This document shows positions 51,568 through 61,916 of a stretch of 64,000 bases of DNA, in pieces. The notes beneath the pieces are model-generated. The model was not told the origin of the DNA and did no database searches. It saw nothing but the letters and a program-made list of their open reading frames with translations. Made by a program: the position numbers and the translations under genes. The stretch is from Planctomycetota bacterium (GTDB lineage Bacteria; Planctomycetota; UBA1135; GCA-002686595), in assembly GCA_016795205.1 (NCBI GenBank), contig JAEUHZ010000024.1, positions 62,001 through 126,000 of the forward strand. The letters are read 5' to 3'. Position 1 is the first letter of the stretch. Each line of letters begins with the position of its first letter.

Positions 51568-51890
51568 TCCAGCTCACCGAACGCGCGACGAAGGAGATCC
51601 GGCGCATCATCGCCGAGCAGAACATGCCGCAGGCGACCGCGCTGCGCGTGGGGGTCAAGGGCGGCGGCTGCTCGGGCTTCTCCTACACCCTGGGCTTCGA
51701 CGACCAGATCAGCGAGGTCGATCAGGTCAGCGAGGTCGAGGGCGTGCGGGTCGTGTGCGACCCCAAGAGCTTCCTGTACCTGAACGGGACCCAGATCGAC
51801 TTCGAGGACAACCTGATGGGCCGCGGCTTCAAGTTCGGGAACCCGAACGCCGCCAAGAGCTGCGGCTGTGGCGAGTCGTTCGCAGTCTGA
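51564..51890 (+). CDS. iscA: A-type iron-sulfur carrier IscA
   Basis: 108 residues from a GTG coupled to iscU. HesB/IscA family: LTERATKEIRRIIAEQN, VGVKGGGCSGFSYTLGFDD with C36, PKSFLYLNGTQIDFEDNLMGRGFKFGNPNAAKSCGCGESFAV with C100 and C102. These three Cys bind iron or a cluster. IscA helps form [4Fe-4S] clusters and passes them to apoproteins. Length and motifs are normal. Confidence 0.94.
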   Translation: MIQLTERATKEIRRIIAEQNMPQATALRVGVKGGGCSGFSYTLGFDDQISEVDQVSEVEGVRVVCDPKSFLYLNGTQIDFEDNLMGRGFKFGNPNAAKSCGCGESFAV

Positions 51891-51912
51891 GACACGCAGA
51901 CGTGCCGGACCG

Positions 51913-52536
51913 ATGACGAAGTGCGAGGCCTGCGGCGCGGCACTCGAAACGCCCGTGGCCTGCGCGGCCTGCGGCGCGCTGCGCGAGGTGCCCGACGGTG
52001 CTTCACCGTTCGAGCTCCTGGGGCTGGAGCCGGCCATCGTCGTGGACGAGCGCACGCTGCGCGGCCAGCTCACGCGCTTCGCGCGCCTCGTGCACCCCGA
52101 CTTCTTCGCCGCGGCCGAACCCGTCCTCCGCGAGCGGGCCGGACGCAACAGCGCGCGCCTGAACCACGCCTTCGAGGTGCTGGCGGACAGCGCGCGGCGG
52201 GCGGACTGGCTGGTCACGGCGCTCGGCGGGCCGGCCGAGGACACCGAGCGCGCCATGCCCCAGGCCTTCCTGGCCGAGGTCCTCGAATGGAACGAGGTGC
52301 TCGAGGAGGCGCGCGCAGAGCCGGAGCCCGATCCGCGCGTGGCACGGCTCGCCGTCGAGCTCGCCGCGCGCCGGGCCTCCAGCCTCGAGCGTATTGCCCG
52401 CGCCCTGGAGCCGCTGCCCGAGCACGGATCGCCCGCGCTGGCCACCGTCCGGCGTGAGCTCAATGCAGTCCGCTACCTCGATCGCGCGCTGGGCGAGATC
52501 GAATCCCTGCGGCTCGCCCGATCCGAGCGCCGCTGA
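51913..52536 (+). CDS. hscB: HscB-type J-protein with N-terminal zinc finger
   Basis: 207 residues from the ATG at 51913. HscB delivers IscU to HscA and stimulates its ATPase. The J-domain runs from [35 protein letters not shown] with the HPD triad at 61-63; the C-terminal three-helix IscU-binding domain is visible ([22 protein letters not shown]). Ahead of the J-domain are CxxC pairs C4/C7 and C17/C20, absent in E. coli HscB but like the zinc finger of eukaryotic HSC20. Between iscA and hscA. Confidence 0.9.
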   Translation: MTKCEACGAALETPVACAACGALREVPDGASPFELLGLEPAIVVDERTLRGQLTRFARLVHPDFFAAAEPVLRERAGRNSARLNHAFEVLADSARRADWLVTALGGPAEDTERAMPQAFLAEVLEWNEVLEEARAEPEPDPRVARLAVELAARRASSLERIARALEPLPEHGSPALATVRRELNAVRYLDRALGEIESLRLARSERR

Positions 52537-52565
52537 GACCCGCTCCGAACGAGACCCCGCGTCCG

Positions 52566-54448
<1,883 letters not shown>

Positions 54449-54452
<4 letters not shown>

Positions 54453-54658
54453 GCGCGCGCCTCGGCTGGACCGACGTGCGCGAGATCGCGCGGCTGCTCG
54501 CCGCGCGCCACGCCGGCGTGTCGCCCCTGAGCCTGCGCTTCACGGACCTGCACCGTTGGATCACCGAGCTCCCCGGGTTCGCCGACGACCCGCGGCGCAG
54601 CAACGAGCAGGTCCTCGAGGCCATCCAGATGGCCTGGATCGACGAGCTCGAGGACTGA
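54449..54658 (+). CDS. iscX: Iron-sulfur assembly protein IscX
   Basis: 69 residues from a GTG coupled to hscA. The full IscX pattern is seen: [57 protein letters not shown]. IscX binds IscS and iron and tunes the rate of cluster assembly. The operon ends here: no fdx gene follows, so the ISC ferredoxin must be elsewhere or replaced. Confidence 0.94.
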
Positions 54659-54773
54659 GGTCCAGTCCAGCGGCGACGCGCAGCACGCGCCGCGCACGAG
54701 TTGGTGCTCGCGGGTCCTGATCGCGCACGGCCGCGCCTCGCACTCCGCGCCTTGGACCACTACGCTCCGCGCG

Positions 54774-55217
54774 ATGTCGAGCCGCAAGGCGGGCGTGTTG
54801 GCGATCGACCACGGCACGAAGCGCACGGGCTTCGCGGCCGTCGACCCGCTGCGCCTCGCGGCGCTGCCCCTCGATCCATGCACGACGCCTGGCGACGGGG
54901 AGCCGCTGCTGGCGTACGTCGCGCGGCTCGTCGACGAGCGCACGATCGGCGTGCTGCTCGTCGGCCTCCCACGCAACGCGGACGGCAGCGAGGGGGCCCG
55001 TGCGGCGGAGGTCCGTGAGTTCGCCGCACGGCTCTCGAGGCGCTTCCCCTCGTTGTCCGTCGTCCTGCACGACGAGCACCTGACGACGAAGGCCGCCGAG
55101 GAGTTGCTGCGTGAGTCGGGCGCGCGGCGCTCGGAGTGGAAGGCGCGCCGCGACAGCCTCTCGGCGCTCGTTCTGCTGCGCGATTGGCTCGAGTCCGGCG
55201 AGCCACGCGGCGCCTGA
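54774..55217 (+). CDS. ruvX: Putative Holliday junction resolvase / pre-16S rRNA nuclease RuvX
   Basis: 147 residues. RNase H-like YqgF/RuvX family: AGVLAIDHGTKRTGFAAVDP with the first catalytic Asp, VLLVGLPRNADGSEGARAAEVREFAARL, the second acidic motif LHDEHLTTKAAEELL, and the last in RRDSLSALVLLRDWLE. In E. coli YqgF matures the 5' end of 16S rRNA. Stands alone behind the ISC operon and converges with the hydrolase gene, 27 bases away. Confidence 0.92.
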   Translation: MSSRKAGVLAIDHGTKRTGFAAVDPLRLAALPLDPCTTPGDGEPLLAYVARLVDERTIGVLLVGLPRNADGSEGARAAEVREFAARLSRRFPSLSVVLHDEHLTTKAAEELLRESGARRSEWKARRDSLSALVLLRDWLESGEPRGA

Positions 55218-55244
55218 GCCACGCGGGCCCGCGCTGGCGCCCGC

Positions 55245-56129
55245 TCAGCGCGGCAACTTCGCGTCGAGCCAGCGCACGAGCGCCTCGGCGACATCGCCCG
55301 CGCGCGCGTCGTGGAACAGGTCGTGGCGCGCGCCGGCGAACTCGCGCACCTCCAGGCGCGGGCCGGCGAGCGCACGCGCCCGCGCGGCCGGCGCGATGCG
55401 GTCGTCGACGCCCACGAGGACCAGCACCGGCATCGGCAACTCCGCCAGGCGCGGCAGCACGTGGGCCGCCGCGGCGCGCGCCTCCTCGCTCGTGCGGACG
55501 GTGACGACGTCGTGCGCCGGCGCGGCGGCGAGCTGCGCGCGGCCGGCGGCGTCGCTGCTGCGCTGCAACGGATCCCAGCCCGTGTGGCCGGGCGCGTCGG
55601 GCCCGACCTTCTTGAAGAGCTTGAGCAGGCCGCCGGCCGGAGCGGGCACTTCGAAGGTCGGGGCGACGAGGGGCGCGACGAGCACGAGCGCGGCCACGCC
55701 GTCGGGTTGCTCGGCCGCGAAGGCCAGGCACCACAGGGCGCCGAGCCCCTGGCCCACGAGCACCCGCGGGGCGTCGGGTTGGCGGTACGCGACGTGATCT
55801 TGGACGTCGCCCAGGTCGCGCAGGACCTCGCGCAGGCCGTGCGTGTGCCCGCGCGGACCCTCGCTGCGGCCATGGCCGCGCAGGTCGGGGAGGGCCACCG
55901 CCCAGCCCGCCTCGGCCAGGCGCCGCCCGACGCCCAAGAAGAGCCCTCCGTGACCGCCGGCGTCATGGACGATCGTCACGGCCCCGCGCGGCACACCGCC
56001 GGCGGCGAGTTCCTGGACGTGGAGCAGGACGAGGCCCTTCCCCGCATGGGACAGGCCAGCCGCCGCGCTGCCGTCGGGGTTCGACTCGCGCAACTCGAGG
56101 TAGGTGACGGTGGGCTCCGACGTCGCCAT
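55245..56129 (-). CDS. Alpha/beta hydrolase-fold protein lacking the nucleophile serine
   Basis: 294 residues from the ATG at 56129. The fold is that of lysophospholipase/monoacylglycerol-lipase hydrolases: AVTIVHDAGGHGGLFLGVGRRLAEAGWAVALPDLRGHGRSEGPRG, then the elbow PRVLVGQGLGALWCLAFA (124-136), acid residue in LVLVGVDDRIAP and His in FAGARHDLFHD. In active members the elbow is GHSxG; here it is G-Q-G-L-G, with Gly128 in place of Ser. The Asp and His of the triad remain. It may be a non-hydrolytic binder or use another nucleophile. Single gene between convergent ruvX and the divergent rnpB. Confidence 0.82.
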   Translation of the reverse strand: MATSEPTVTYLELRESNPDGSAAAGLSHAGKGLVLLHVQELAAGGVPRGAVTIVHDAGGHGGLFLGVGRRLAEAGWAVALPDLRGHGRSEGPRGHTHGLREVLRDLGDVQDHVAYRQPDAPRVLVGQGLGALWCLAFAAEQPDGVAALVLVAPLVAPTFEVPAPAGGLLKLFKKVGPDAPGHTGWDPLQRSSDAAGRAQLAAAPAHDVVTVRTSEEARAAAAHVLPRLAELPMPVLVLVGVDDRIAPAARARALAGPRLEVREFAGARHDLFHDARAGDVAEALVRWLDAKLPR

Positions 56130-56232
56130 GCGGCCAGGGTAGGCAGGTGCGGCCACGGATCCCAGAGCGACCGCGGCGCCCCCGCGGCCCGAGCAGGCTG
56201 CACGCGCGCACCCCACGGGCTAGGATGGCGAA

Positions 56233-56638
<406 letters not shown>

Positions 56639-56727
56639 CGCCCGCGTCCGACGGTGGGTCGCGCAGGGCTCCACGCACGACCGACCCCCAAGATGTTGGG
56701 GTCCCGGATGTGGGAAGACTCTCCATC

Positions 56728-56756
56728 TTGACGCTTTTGGGGGCTGCCCTTAGCGT
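56728..56756 (+). promoter_or_regulatory. Putative promoter of the NUDIX gene
   Basis: TTGACG (56728-56733) and TAGCGT (56751-56756) with exactly 17 bases between. The same stretch forms an inverted repeat TGACGCT...AGCGTCA (56729-56758), so it could also be a regulatory palindrome. Predicted leader to the ATG at 56896 is about 130 bases; I see nothing else in this gap. Confidence 0.45.
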
Positions 56757-56895
56757 CAGCACCTTCCTCAGGGCGTGCGGATCGCACCCGAACGGCCCTG
56801 GGACCCCCGCCGGGGCCGCCACCCGGCCTCACCGTTTTCGCCCGACCGCCGCCCGACCCAGCCGGCCCCCACCCGGCTCCTGGCTCGCACCGCAC

Positions 56896-57540
56896 ATGGA
56901 GTTCGTCTTCGTCGTCCCCCGGGACGCCTTGTTTCCGGAGTCCTACCCCCACGGCTTCCAGCCGTTCGGCAGCGGCCCGGGATCCGCGGACGCGGCGCAC
57001 TTCCAGCGCGTGGTCGAACGCGAGGGCTTCTTCGTCGAGCGCGCCCGCGCCGAGCGCGCGCCGCAGTGGAAGCAGGTCATCCCCTACGGTGTCGTCGCCG
57101 TGGGTGGCCGCGTGCTCCGTGTGCAACGCACGAAGCGCGGCGGGGACGCGCGACTCCACGACAAGCACTCGATCGGCATCGGGGGCCACCTCGAACCGCG
57201 CGACTTGGTCCCCGAGCACGGGCGCGACCCGTTGCCGGCGGGCACGCGGCGCGAGCTCGAGGAGGAGCTCCTGGTTCGAGGTGTGTACGAAGTCCGCCCC
57301 ATCGGCTGGATCAACGACGACTCGAACCCAGTCGGAGCGGTACACGTCGGCGTGGTCCAACTCGTGACCGTCGACGGCTCCGTGGAAGTCCGCGAAAGAG
57401 AACAGCTCGAGGGGCGTCTGTCGTCCCTCGAGGAACTCGACGCCCTCCTGGATCGGGGCGCCGACTTCGAAACCTGGTCCAAGCTGCTCGTCCCGCGCCT
57501 CCGCGAGCTGCTCCCAACACCCACGGCCGCGCGCGTCTGA
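56896..57540 (+). CDS. NUDIX-fold hydrolase-like protein
   Basis: 214 residues from the ATG at 56896. The central part resembles a NUDIX box, GIGGHLEPRDL...GTRRELEEELLV, where the REx2EE-like RELEEEL carries the metal-binding Glu residues, but an insertion (VPEHGRDPLPA) splits G-x5-E from RE. Flanks fit the fold: VIPYGVVAVGGRVLRVQRTKRGG before and VHVGVVQLVTVDGSVEVRE after. Similar proteins are annotated as phosphoesterases or NUDIX hydrolases of unknown substrate. Separate promoter; the Sm-like gene follows 58 bases later. Confidence 0.75.
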   Translation: MEFVFVVPRDALFPESYPHGFQPFGSGPGSADAAHFQRVVEREGFFVERARAERAPQWKQVIPYGVVAVGGRVLRVQRTKRGGDARLHDKHSIGIGGHLEPRDLVPEHGRDPLPAGTRRELEEELLVRGVYEVRPIGWINDDSNPVGAVHVGVVQLVTVDGSVEVREREQLEGRLSSLEELDALLDRGADFETWSKLLVPRLRELLPTPTAARV

Positions 57541-57598
57541 ACCGATCTCCTGTCGGCAGAAACGTCACGGCGAGGCGTCGCACAGAAGGCGAACCTTC

Positions 57599-57826
57599 AT
57601 GAGTACGGCAAGCAAGAAGAACCGCGAGCTCGTCCCCGAGCGCATCTACGACATGCTGCTCTCGGCCCGCACGGCCGACAAGGTGACGATGCACTTCAAG
57701 GACGGCCGCGTCGTGGCCGGCGCCCTGATCTTCAACCCGTTCAAGGGCACGGGCCGCGTGATCAACATCGACCAGGAAGTCAGCATCGACTTCGCGATCG
57801 ACGACATCCGCGACCTGAAGATCTGA
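57599..57826 (+). CDS. Small conserved-looking protein with Sm/Hfq-like pattern
   Basis: 75 residues. After a short basic start (MSTASKKNRELVPERIYDML) the sequence KVTMHFKDGRVVAGALIFNPFKGTGRVINIDQEVSIDFAIDDIRDLKI alternates like five beta strands with a V-x-F-K-D-G-x-x-x-x-G turn. This recalls the Sm1 motif of Hfq/LSm folds and of small beta-barrel PilZ-like proteins. I cannot name a family; RNA binding is a guess. Codon use is as elsewhere, and a long hairpin follows its stop. Confidence 0.7.
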   Translation: MSTASKKNRELVPERIYDMLLSARTADKVTMHFKDGRVVAGALIFNPFKGTGRVINIDQEVSIDFAIDDIRDLKI

Positions 57827-57874
57827 AGCACGAAGCCGGCCGCGCCGCGCGCCCCGAGCGCTGCGCTGCCCGCC

Positions 57875-57914
57875 CCGCGCGCCCCGCGAGACCACGGTCC
57901 CGCGGGGCGCGCGG
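57875..57914 (+). terminator. Long GC hairpin after the small Sm-like gene
   Basis: CCGCGCGCCCCGCG pairs perfectly with CGCGGGGCGCGCGG (14 bp) around a 12-base loop that can itself pair (GAC/GTC). No T-tract follows. Likely a U-less terminator or mRNA-stabilising end, 48 bases after the stop. Confidence 0.5.
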
Positions 57915-57986
57915 CATTCCGGCTCCGCGCGTGCGGGGTACGCACCCGCCTTGCCGGCAGACGCAGCGCGTGCGAGTCTCCGCGCC

Positions 57987-60569
57987 ATGCTCCGCGCCCT
58001 CCTCGCCGTCGTCGCCATCCAGGAGGATCCCGAGTCGGCGGCGCCGCGCGCCCCCGTGCTCTACGTGCGAACGAGCGAGGATTGGGCGCCCCTGCGCTCG
58101 GGCCCCGTCGACCGCGAAATCGTGCCGCTCAATTCGCGCTCGGAGCGCTTGGCGTGTGCGGCGCTGACGAAGGATGGGATCGGATTGCGGCTGTGGGCCG
58201 GCGACGTCCCGATCGAGGGCCTCGACTGGATCGAAGTCACCGCGGTCGAGCACGCGCTCGACGAGTTCGTGGTCGCGGTCGAAGGCGAGCGTTGGATCCT
58301 CGGCCCGGCGACGCTGCCACCTGCGGCGCGCCTGGGGGGCGAGAGCGGTCTGGACGTGCTCCCCCACCTCGCGCGCCTGGATGGGAATGCGATCCATCTG
58401 GATGCGGCCCTCTGGCTGTCCCCACTCTCCGGCGGGTCGGGCAGCGAGCGCTGGGCCGTGCTCGCGGAGAGCCTCGAGGCGCCGCGTGCACCCGGCGAGG
58501 CCCACGTCCTCCACACGCCCAAGGCTTGGCGCGGTCGCACGGCCGCGCTGCGACTGGGCCAGGGGCCCTGGCCGCGGCTCGCCGTCGACTGGATCGTCGA
58601 CGCCCCAGGTCGTCGCGTCGACTCCGCCCAATGCACCCCGTTGCGGCTCGCGCGCGCGGCCATCCACGGCGCCCGGATGAGCGCCTGGGAACCGTGGCGT
58701 CACGTGGGTCCATCCTGGCCGGTCCTCGCCAGCGCGGAGGCGCAGGGACGGGACGTGACAGCGGCGCTCGCAGCACGGGACGACCAGCACGTCCGCGCCA
58801 GTCGCGCGGAACTCGTCGAGGCCTGGTTCCAAGTGCCGGCCTCGGCGCCGGAGGGACGGACGCGAACCCTGTGCGTGTCGGTCCACGGTGCGGATGCCTG
58901 GTCACCCGCGACGGGCGCGCCGCGCGCCGCGCGGACCCAGTCGGTGCGTCCGGCGCGCTTCGTCGACGTCGCGCGCGAGCTCGGAATCGACGTGGTCCAC
59001 TTCGAGGGCCCCGACCTGCAGCTCGACATCCGTCCGACGATGGGCCCCGGCGCGGCGTGGGGCGACGTCGACGGCGACGGGTGGGTCGACCTGTTCCTGC
59101 CGCAGGGCGGCGGGCGCGAGGGCTGCACGCCGCCGACGAGCCGTTTCTTCCGCAACCTCGAGGGACGGCGCTTCGTCGACGAGAGCGAGGCGCGCGGACT
59201 CGCGCTCGAAGGCGCCGGGATGGGAGCCTTGTTCTACGACGCGGACGGCGACGGGGACCTCGACCTGTTCGTGGCGAACTACGGACGCAATCGCTTCCTG
59301 CTGAACGACGGCGCAGGGCACTTCACCGACGCGAGCGCGCAGGTGGGGCTCGACACCGACCGCTGGCACGCGGCGGTGTCCGCCGCCGACTACGACGGGG
59401 ACGGGGATCTCGACCTGTACGTGACGAGCTACCTGCACTACGACCCGGCGCAGATGCCCGGCGACGGGGAGCTGGGCCGCTACCAGCGCGAGGATCCGGT
59501 CGAGATGCTCCCGTTCGCGTTCCCGGGCGAGTCGAAGCTCCTCCTGCGCTGTGAGCCGGCCGCCGTGCGCGCGACGACGCCAGCGCTCCCTCAGCCCGGC
59601 ATGCGCTACGTCGACGTCGCCCGCGAGCTGGGTCTGGACGACCCCGGGGGCCGGGGCATGCAGGCGATCTGGTGGGACTTCGACGCCGACGGCGACCTGG
59701 ACCTGTACCTGGCGAACGACGTCTCGCCCAACCGCTTCTGGCGCAACGAAGGCGGCGGAGAGCTCAAGGACGTCGTCTTCTCGACCGGGCTCGACGACCC
59801 CCGCGGCTCCATGGGGCTGGCGGTCGGCGACGTCGACGGCGACCTCGACGAGGATCTGTTCGTCACGAATTGGCAGCTCGAGAGCAACGCGCTCTACGTG
59901 AACAACCTGCGGCACACCAGCACGAAGAGCCGCGTCTCGACCTTCCGCGATCGCGCGGTCGAGGCGGGGCTCGCGCAGCGCTCGGTCGGTGTCACGGGCT
60001 GGGGGTGCGAGCTCGCCGACTTCGACCTCGACGGGGATCTCGACCTGTTCTATGCGAACGGCTACACCTCGCCGGACTACGAGTCGACGGGCATCTGCGT
60101 GGGTCAACCCTGCCATTACTTCGTGAACGACGGCGCAGGGAACTTCCGGCCCGCGCTCGACGAGGCCGGCTCCGACGTCGCGCTCCCGCTCGCCGCGCGC
60201 GCGGCGGTGGCCTGCGACTACGACCAGGACGGCGACCTCGACCTGGTCATCACGGCCAACAACGGGCGGGTGCGCCTGCTGCGGAACGAGGGGCCGCGCG
60301 CGGGCCGCTGGCTGGGCGTGCGCCTCGCGGGCCGCGGCACGAACACGCGCGCGATCGGCGCGCGTGTCGTGGTCGAGGCGGGCGGCAAACGCTTCCTGCG
60401 CACGCTGCGCGCCGGCACGGGCTACCTGTCGGGCAACGCGCCCGAGCTGCATTTCGGGCTCGGGAACGTGCAGTCCGCGACGTGTACGGTGACCTGGCCT
60501 GCGGGCCGGTCGAGCACGCACACGCTCGAGGCGCTCGATCGGTTCGTGACCCTGGCGGAGCCCGAGTGA
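57987..60569 (+). CDS. Large CRTAC1-family FG-GAP/ASPIC-UnbV protein
   Basis: 860 residues from the ATG at 57987. A short hydrophobic start (MLRALLAVVAIQ) precedes about 310 residues that I do not recognise, beta-rich with some Trp (VDWIVDAPGRRVDSAQ). Then FG-GAP blades: DVDGDGWVDLFLPQGGG, DADGDGDLDLFVANYG, DYDGDGDLDLYVTSYL, DFDADGDLDLYLANDV, DFDLDGDLDLFYANGY, DYDQDGDLDLVITANN. The ASPIC/UnbV end is RWLGVRLAGRGTNTRAIGARVVVEAGGKRFLRTLRAGTGYLSGNAPELHFGLG and CTVTWPAGRSSTHTL. Probably exported and calcium-binding. Coupled to the DUF1990 gene by GTGA. Confidence 0.9.
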   Translation: MLRALLAVVAIQEDPESAAPRAPVLYVRTSEDWAPLRSGPVDREIVPLNSRSERLACAALTKDGIGLRLWAGDVPIEGLDWIEVTAVEHALDEFVVAVEGERWILGPATLPPAARLGGESGLDVLPHLARLDGNAIHLDAALWLSPLSGGSGSERWAVLAESLEAPRAPGEAHVLHTPKAWRGRTAALRLGQGPWPRLAVDWIVDAPGRRVDSAQCTPLRLARAAIHGARMSAWEPWRHVGPSWPVLASAEAQGRDVTAALAARDDQHVRASRAELVEAWFQVPASAPEGRTRTLCVSVHGADAWSPATGAPRAARTQSVRPARFVDVARELGIDVVHFEGPDLQLDIRPTMGPGAAWGDVDGDGWVDLFLPQGGGREGCTPPTSRFFRNLEGRRFVDESEARGLALEGAGMGALFYDADGDGDLDLFVANYGRNRFLLNDGAGHFTDASAQVGLDTDRWHAAVSAADYDGDGDLDLYVTSYLHYDPAQMPGDGELGRYQREDPVEMLPFAFPGESKLLLRCEPAAVRATTPALPQPGMRYVDVARELGLDDPGGRGMQAIWWDFDADGDLDLYLANDVSPNRFWRNEGGGELKDVVFSTGLDDPRGSMGLAVGDVDGDLDEDLFVTNWQLESNALYVNNLRHTSTKSRVSTFRDRAVEAGLAQRSVGVTGWGCELADFDLDGDLDLFYANGYTSPDYESTGICVGQPCHYFVNDGAGNFRPALDEAGSDVALPLAARAAVACDYDQDGDLDLVITANNGRVRLLRNEGPRAGRWLGVRLAGRGTNTRAIGARVVVEAGGKRFLRTLRAGTGYLSGNAPELHFGLGNVQSATCTVTWPAGRSSTHTLEALDRFVTLAEPE

Positions 60570-61138
60570 GCCTGTTTCGCCTGACCAGGCCGTCCGCCGA
60601 CGAGATCGAACGCTTCGTCGCCGAGCAGGCGCTGCTACCGCACTCCTACGCCCCCGTCGGCATGACGCGCGACGAGCAGGCGCCCCCCGACTGGACCGAA
60701 GACCGCTACCGGACCGTGCTGGGCCCCGGGCGCGAGGCGTTCGAGCGTGCCAAGCAGCTCGTGCGGCGCTGGGTCATGTTCGAGCTCGGCTGGATCGAGC
60801 TCCAACGGCCCGAAGCCCCGATTCGCGAGGGCACGTGCGTCGGCGTGCTGGCCCGCTCGGCAGGCCTGTGGGTCCTGAACGCCGCCCGCATCGTGCACGT
60901 CATCGACGAGCGCGACCGCTTCGGATTCGCGTACGGCACGCTGCCCGGCCACGTCGAGGCCGGCGAGGAGCTGTTCCTGGTGGAGCGCACGCCCGAGGAT
61001 CTCGTGGCCTACTCGATCCGCGCACTGTCGCGCCCGCGCGCGCTGCTGGCCCGCGCGGCGTATCCCTGGGTGCGCCGCGAGCAGGCACGCTTCGGCGCCG
61101 ACTCGCTGGCGGCCATGCGTCGCGGAATGCTCGCCTGA
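60566..61138 (+). CDS. DUF1990 family protein
   Basis: 190 residues from a GTG coupled to the CRTAC1 gene. DUF1990 landmarks: LPHSYAPVGMTRDE, YRTVLGPGREAFERAKQLVRRWVMFELGWIELQ, VGVLARSAGLWVLNAARIVHVIDERDRFGFAYGTLPGHVEAGEELFLVER and FSRP-like LSRPRALLARAAYPWVRREQARFGADSLAAMRRG. The fold is a START/SRPBCC-like lipid-binding cup, as far as is known; function not assigned. It converges with the peroxiredoxin gene. Confidence 0.9.
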   Translation: MSLFRLTRPSADEIERFVAEQALLPHSYAPVGMTRDEQAPPDWTEDRYRTVLGPGREAFERAKQLVRRWVMFELGWIELQRPEAPIREGTCVGVLARSAGLWVLNAARIVHVIDERDRFGFAYGTLPGHVEAGEELFLVERTPEDLVAYSIRALSRPRALLARAAYPWVRREQARFGADSLAAMRRGMLA

Positions 61139-61183
61139 GCGCTCGTGGGGGGCCACCAGCCCGCGGGCGAGTGGCTGCGTGCG

Positions 61184-61203
61184 GGCGGCCCCGGAGGGCC
61201 GCC
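61184..61203. terminator. Bidirectional hairpin between convergent genes
   Basis: GGCGGCCC-CGGA-GGGCCGCC, a perfect 8-bp stem with a four-base loop, between the stops of the DUF1990 and peroxiredoxin genes. U-poor on both strands. Confidence 0.45.
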
Positions 61204-61212
61204 TCCACGCCC

Positions 61213-61860
61213 TCAGAGCGACTTCTTGTTCAGGTAGAAGTCGTAGCGCTCGTACTCCTTGTGGGACTCGCGCTCCTTGACGTCGTTCACGTTCTTGGGC
61301 GGTGGCACGATGACCTTGTCGCCCGGCTTCCAATTCACCGGGGTGGCGCAGGCGTACTGGTCCGCCGTCTGCAGCGCGGTGAGCAGCCGCAGGACCTCGT
61401 CGACGTTCCGCCCCACGTTCATGGGGTAGTACACGAGCGCGCGCACGGTGCGCTTGGGGTCGATCACGAACACGGCGCGCACGGTGGCCGTGGCGGACGT
61501 GTTCTCGTGGAGCATTCCGTAGAGCTTCGACACCTTCATGTCGATGTCCGCGACCAGCGGATAGTCGATCTCCGTGTCGAGGATCTGCTTCAGGTTCTCA
61601 CGCCACGCCAGGTGGCTGTGGATCGAGTCGATCGAGATCCCCATGAGCTCGGCCCCGCGGGCCCGGAACTCGCCCGAGCGGCGCGCGAACTCGGTCAGCT
61701 CCGTGGAGCACACCGGCGTGAAGTCCGCCGGGTGGCTGAACAGGATGACCCAGTTCTTCTTCTGCCAGTCGCTGAACGTGAGCTCACCGTGCGTCGTCTG
61801 CGCCGTGAAGTCGGGGGCCGCGTCGCCGATCCTCGGCATGCGGTTCGCGGACTCGTTCAT
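61213..61860 (-). CDS. 1-Cys peroxiredoxin (Prx6/AhpC-TSA)
   Basis: 215 residues from the ATG at 61860, chosen because AGGAAAGGA lies upstream. The catalytic motif is FSHPADFTPVCSTELTEF with C51 as peroxidatic Cys; Pro, Thr and Arg of the site are there. The Prx6 layout is clear: MPRIGDAAPDF, ELMGISIDSIHSHLAW, YPLVADIDMKVSKLYGML, FVIDPKRTVRALVYYPMNVGRNVDEVLRLLTALQ, TPVNWKPGDKVIVPP. No resolving Cys in the usual 2-Cys position. It reduces peroxides. The helical protein gene ends 57 bases upstream on the same strand. Confidence 0.94.
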   Translation of the reverse strand: MNESANRMPRIGDAAPDFTAQTTHGELTFSDWQKKNWVILFSHPADFTPVCSTELTEFARRSGEFRARGAELMGISIDSIHSHLAWRENLKQILDTEIDYPLVADIDMKVSKLYGMLHENTSATATVRAVFVIDPKRTVRALVYYPMNVGRNVDEVLRLLTALQTADQYACATPVNWKPGDKVIVPPPKNVNDVKERESHKEYERYDFYLNKKSL

Positions 61861-61916
61861 GGGATGCGCGTCCTTTCCTGGGGGTTTGGGCACGTGTTCA
61901 TCGTAGCGCGCCCGGG

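Noticed and set aside
57840..57920. The GC hairpin after the Sm-like gene as a riboswitch or attenuator for the next gene
   Set aside because: It is simple two-strand pairing with no aptamer-like core and sits closer to the previous stop; a terminator is simpler.
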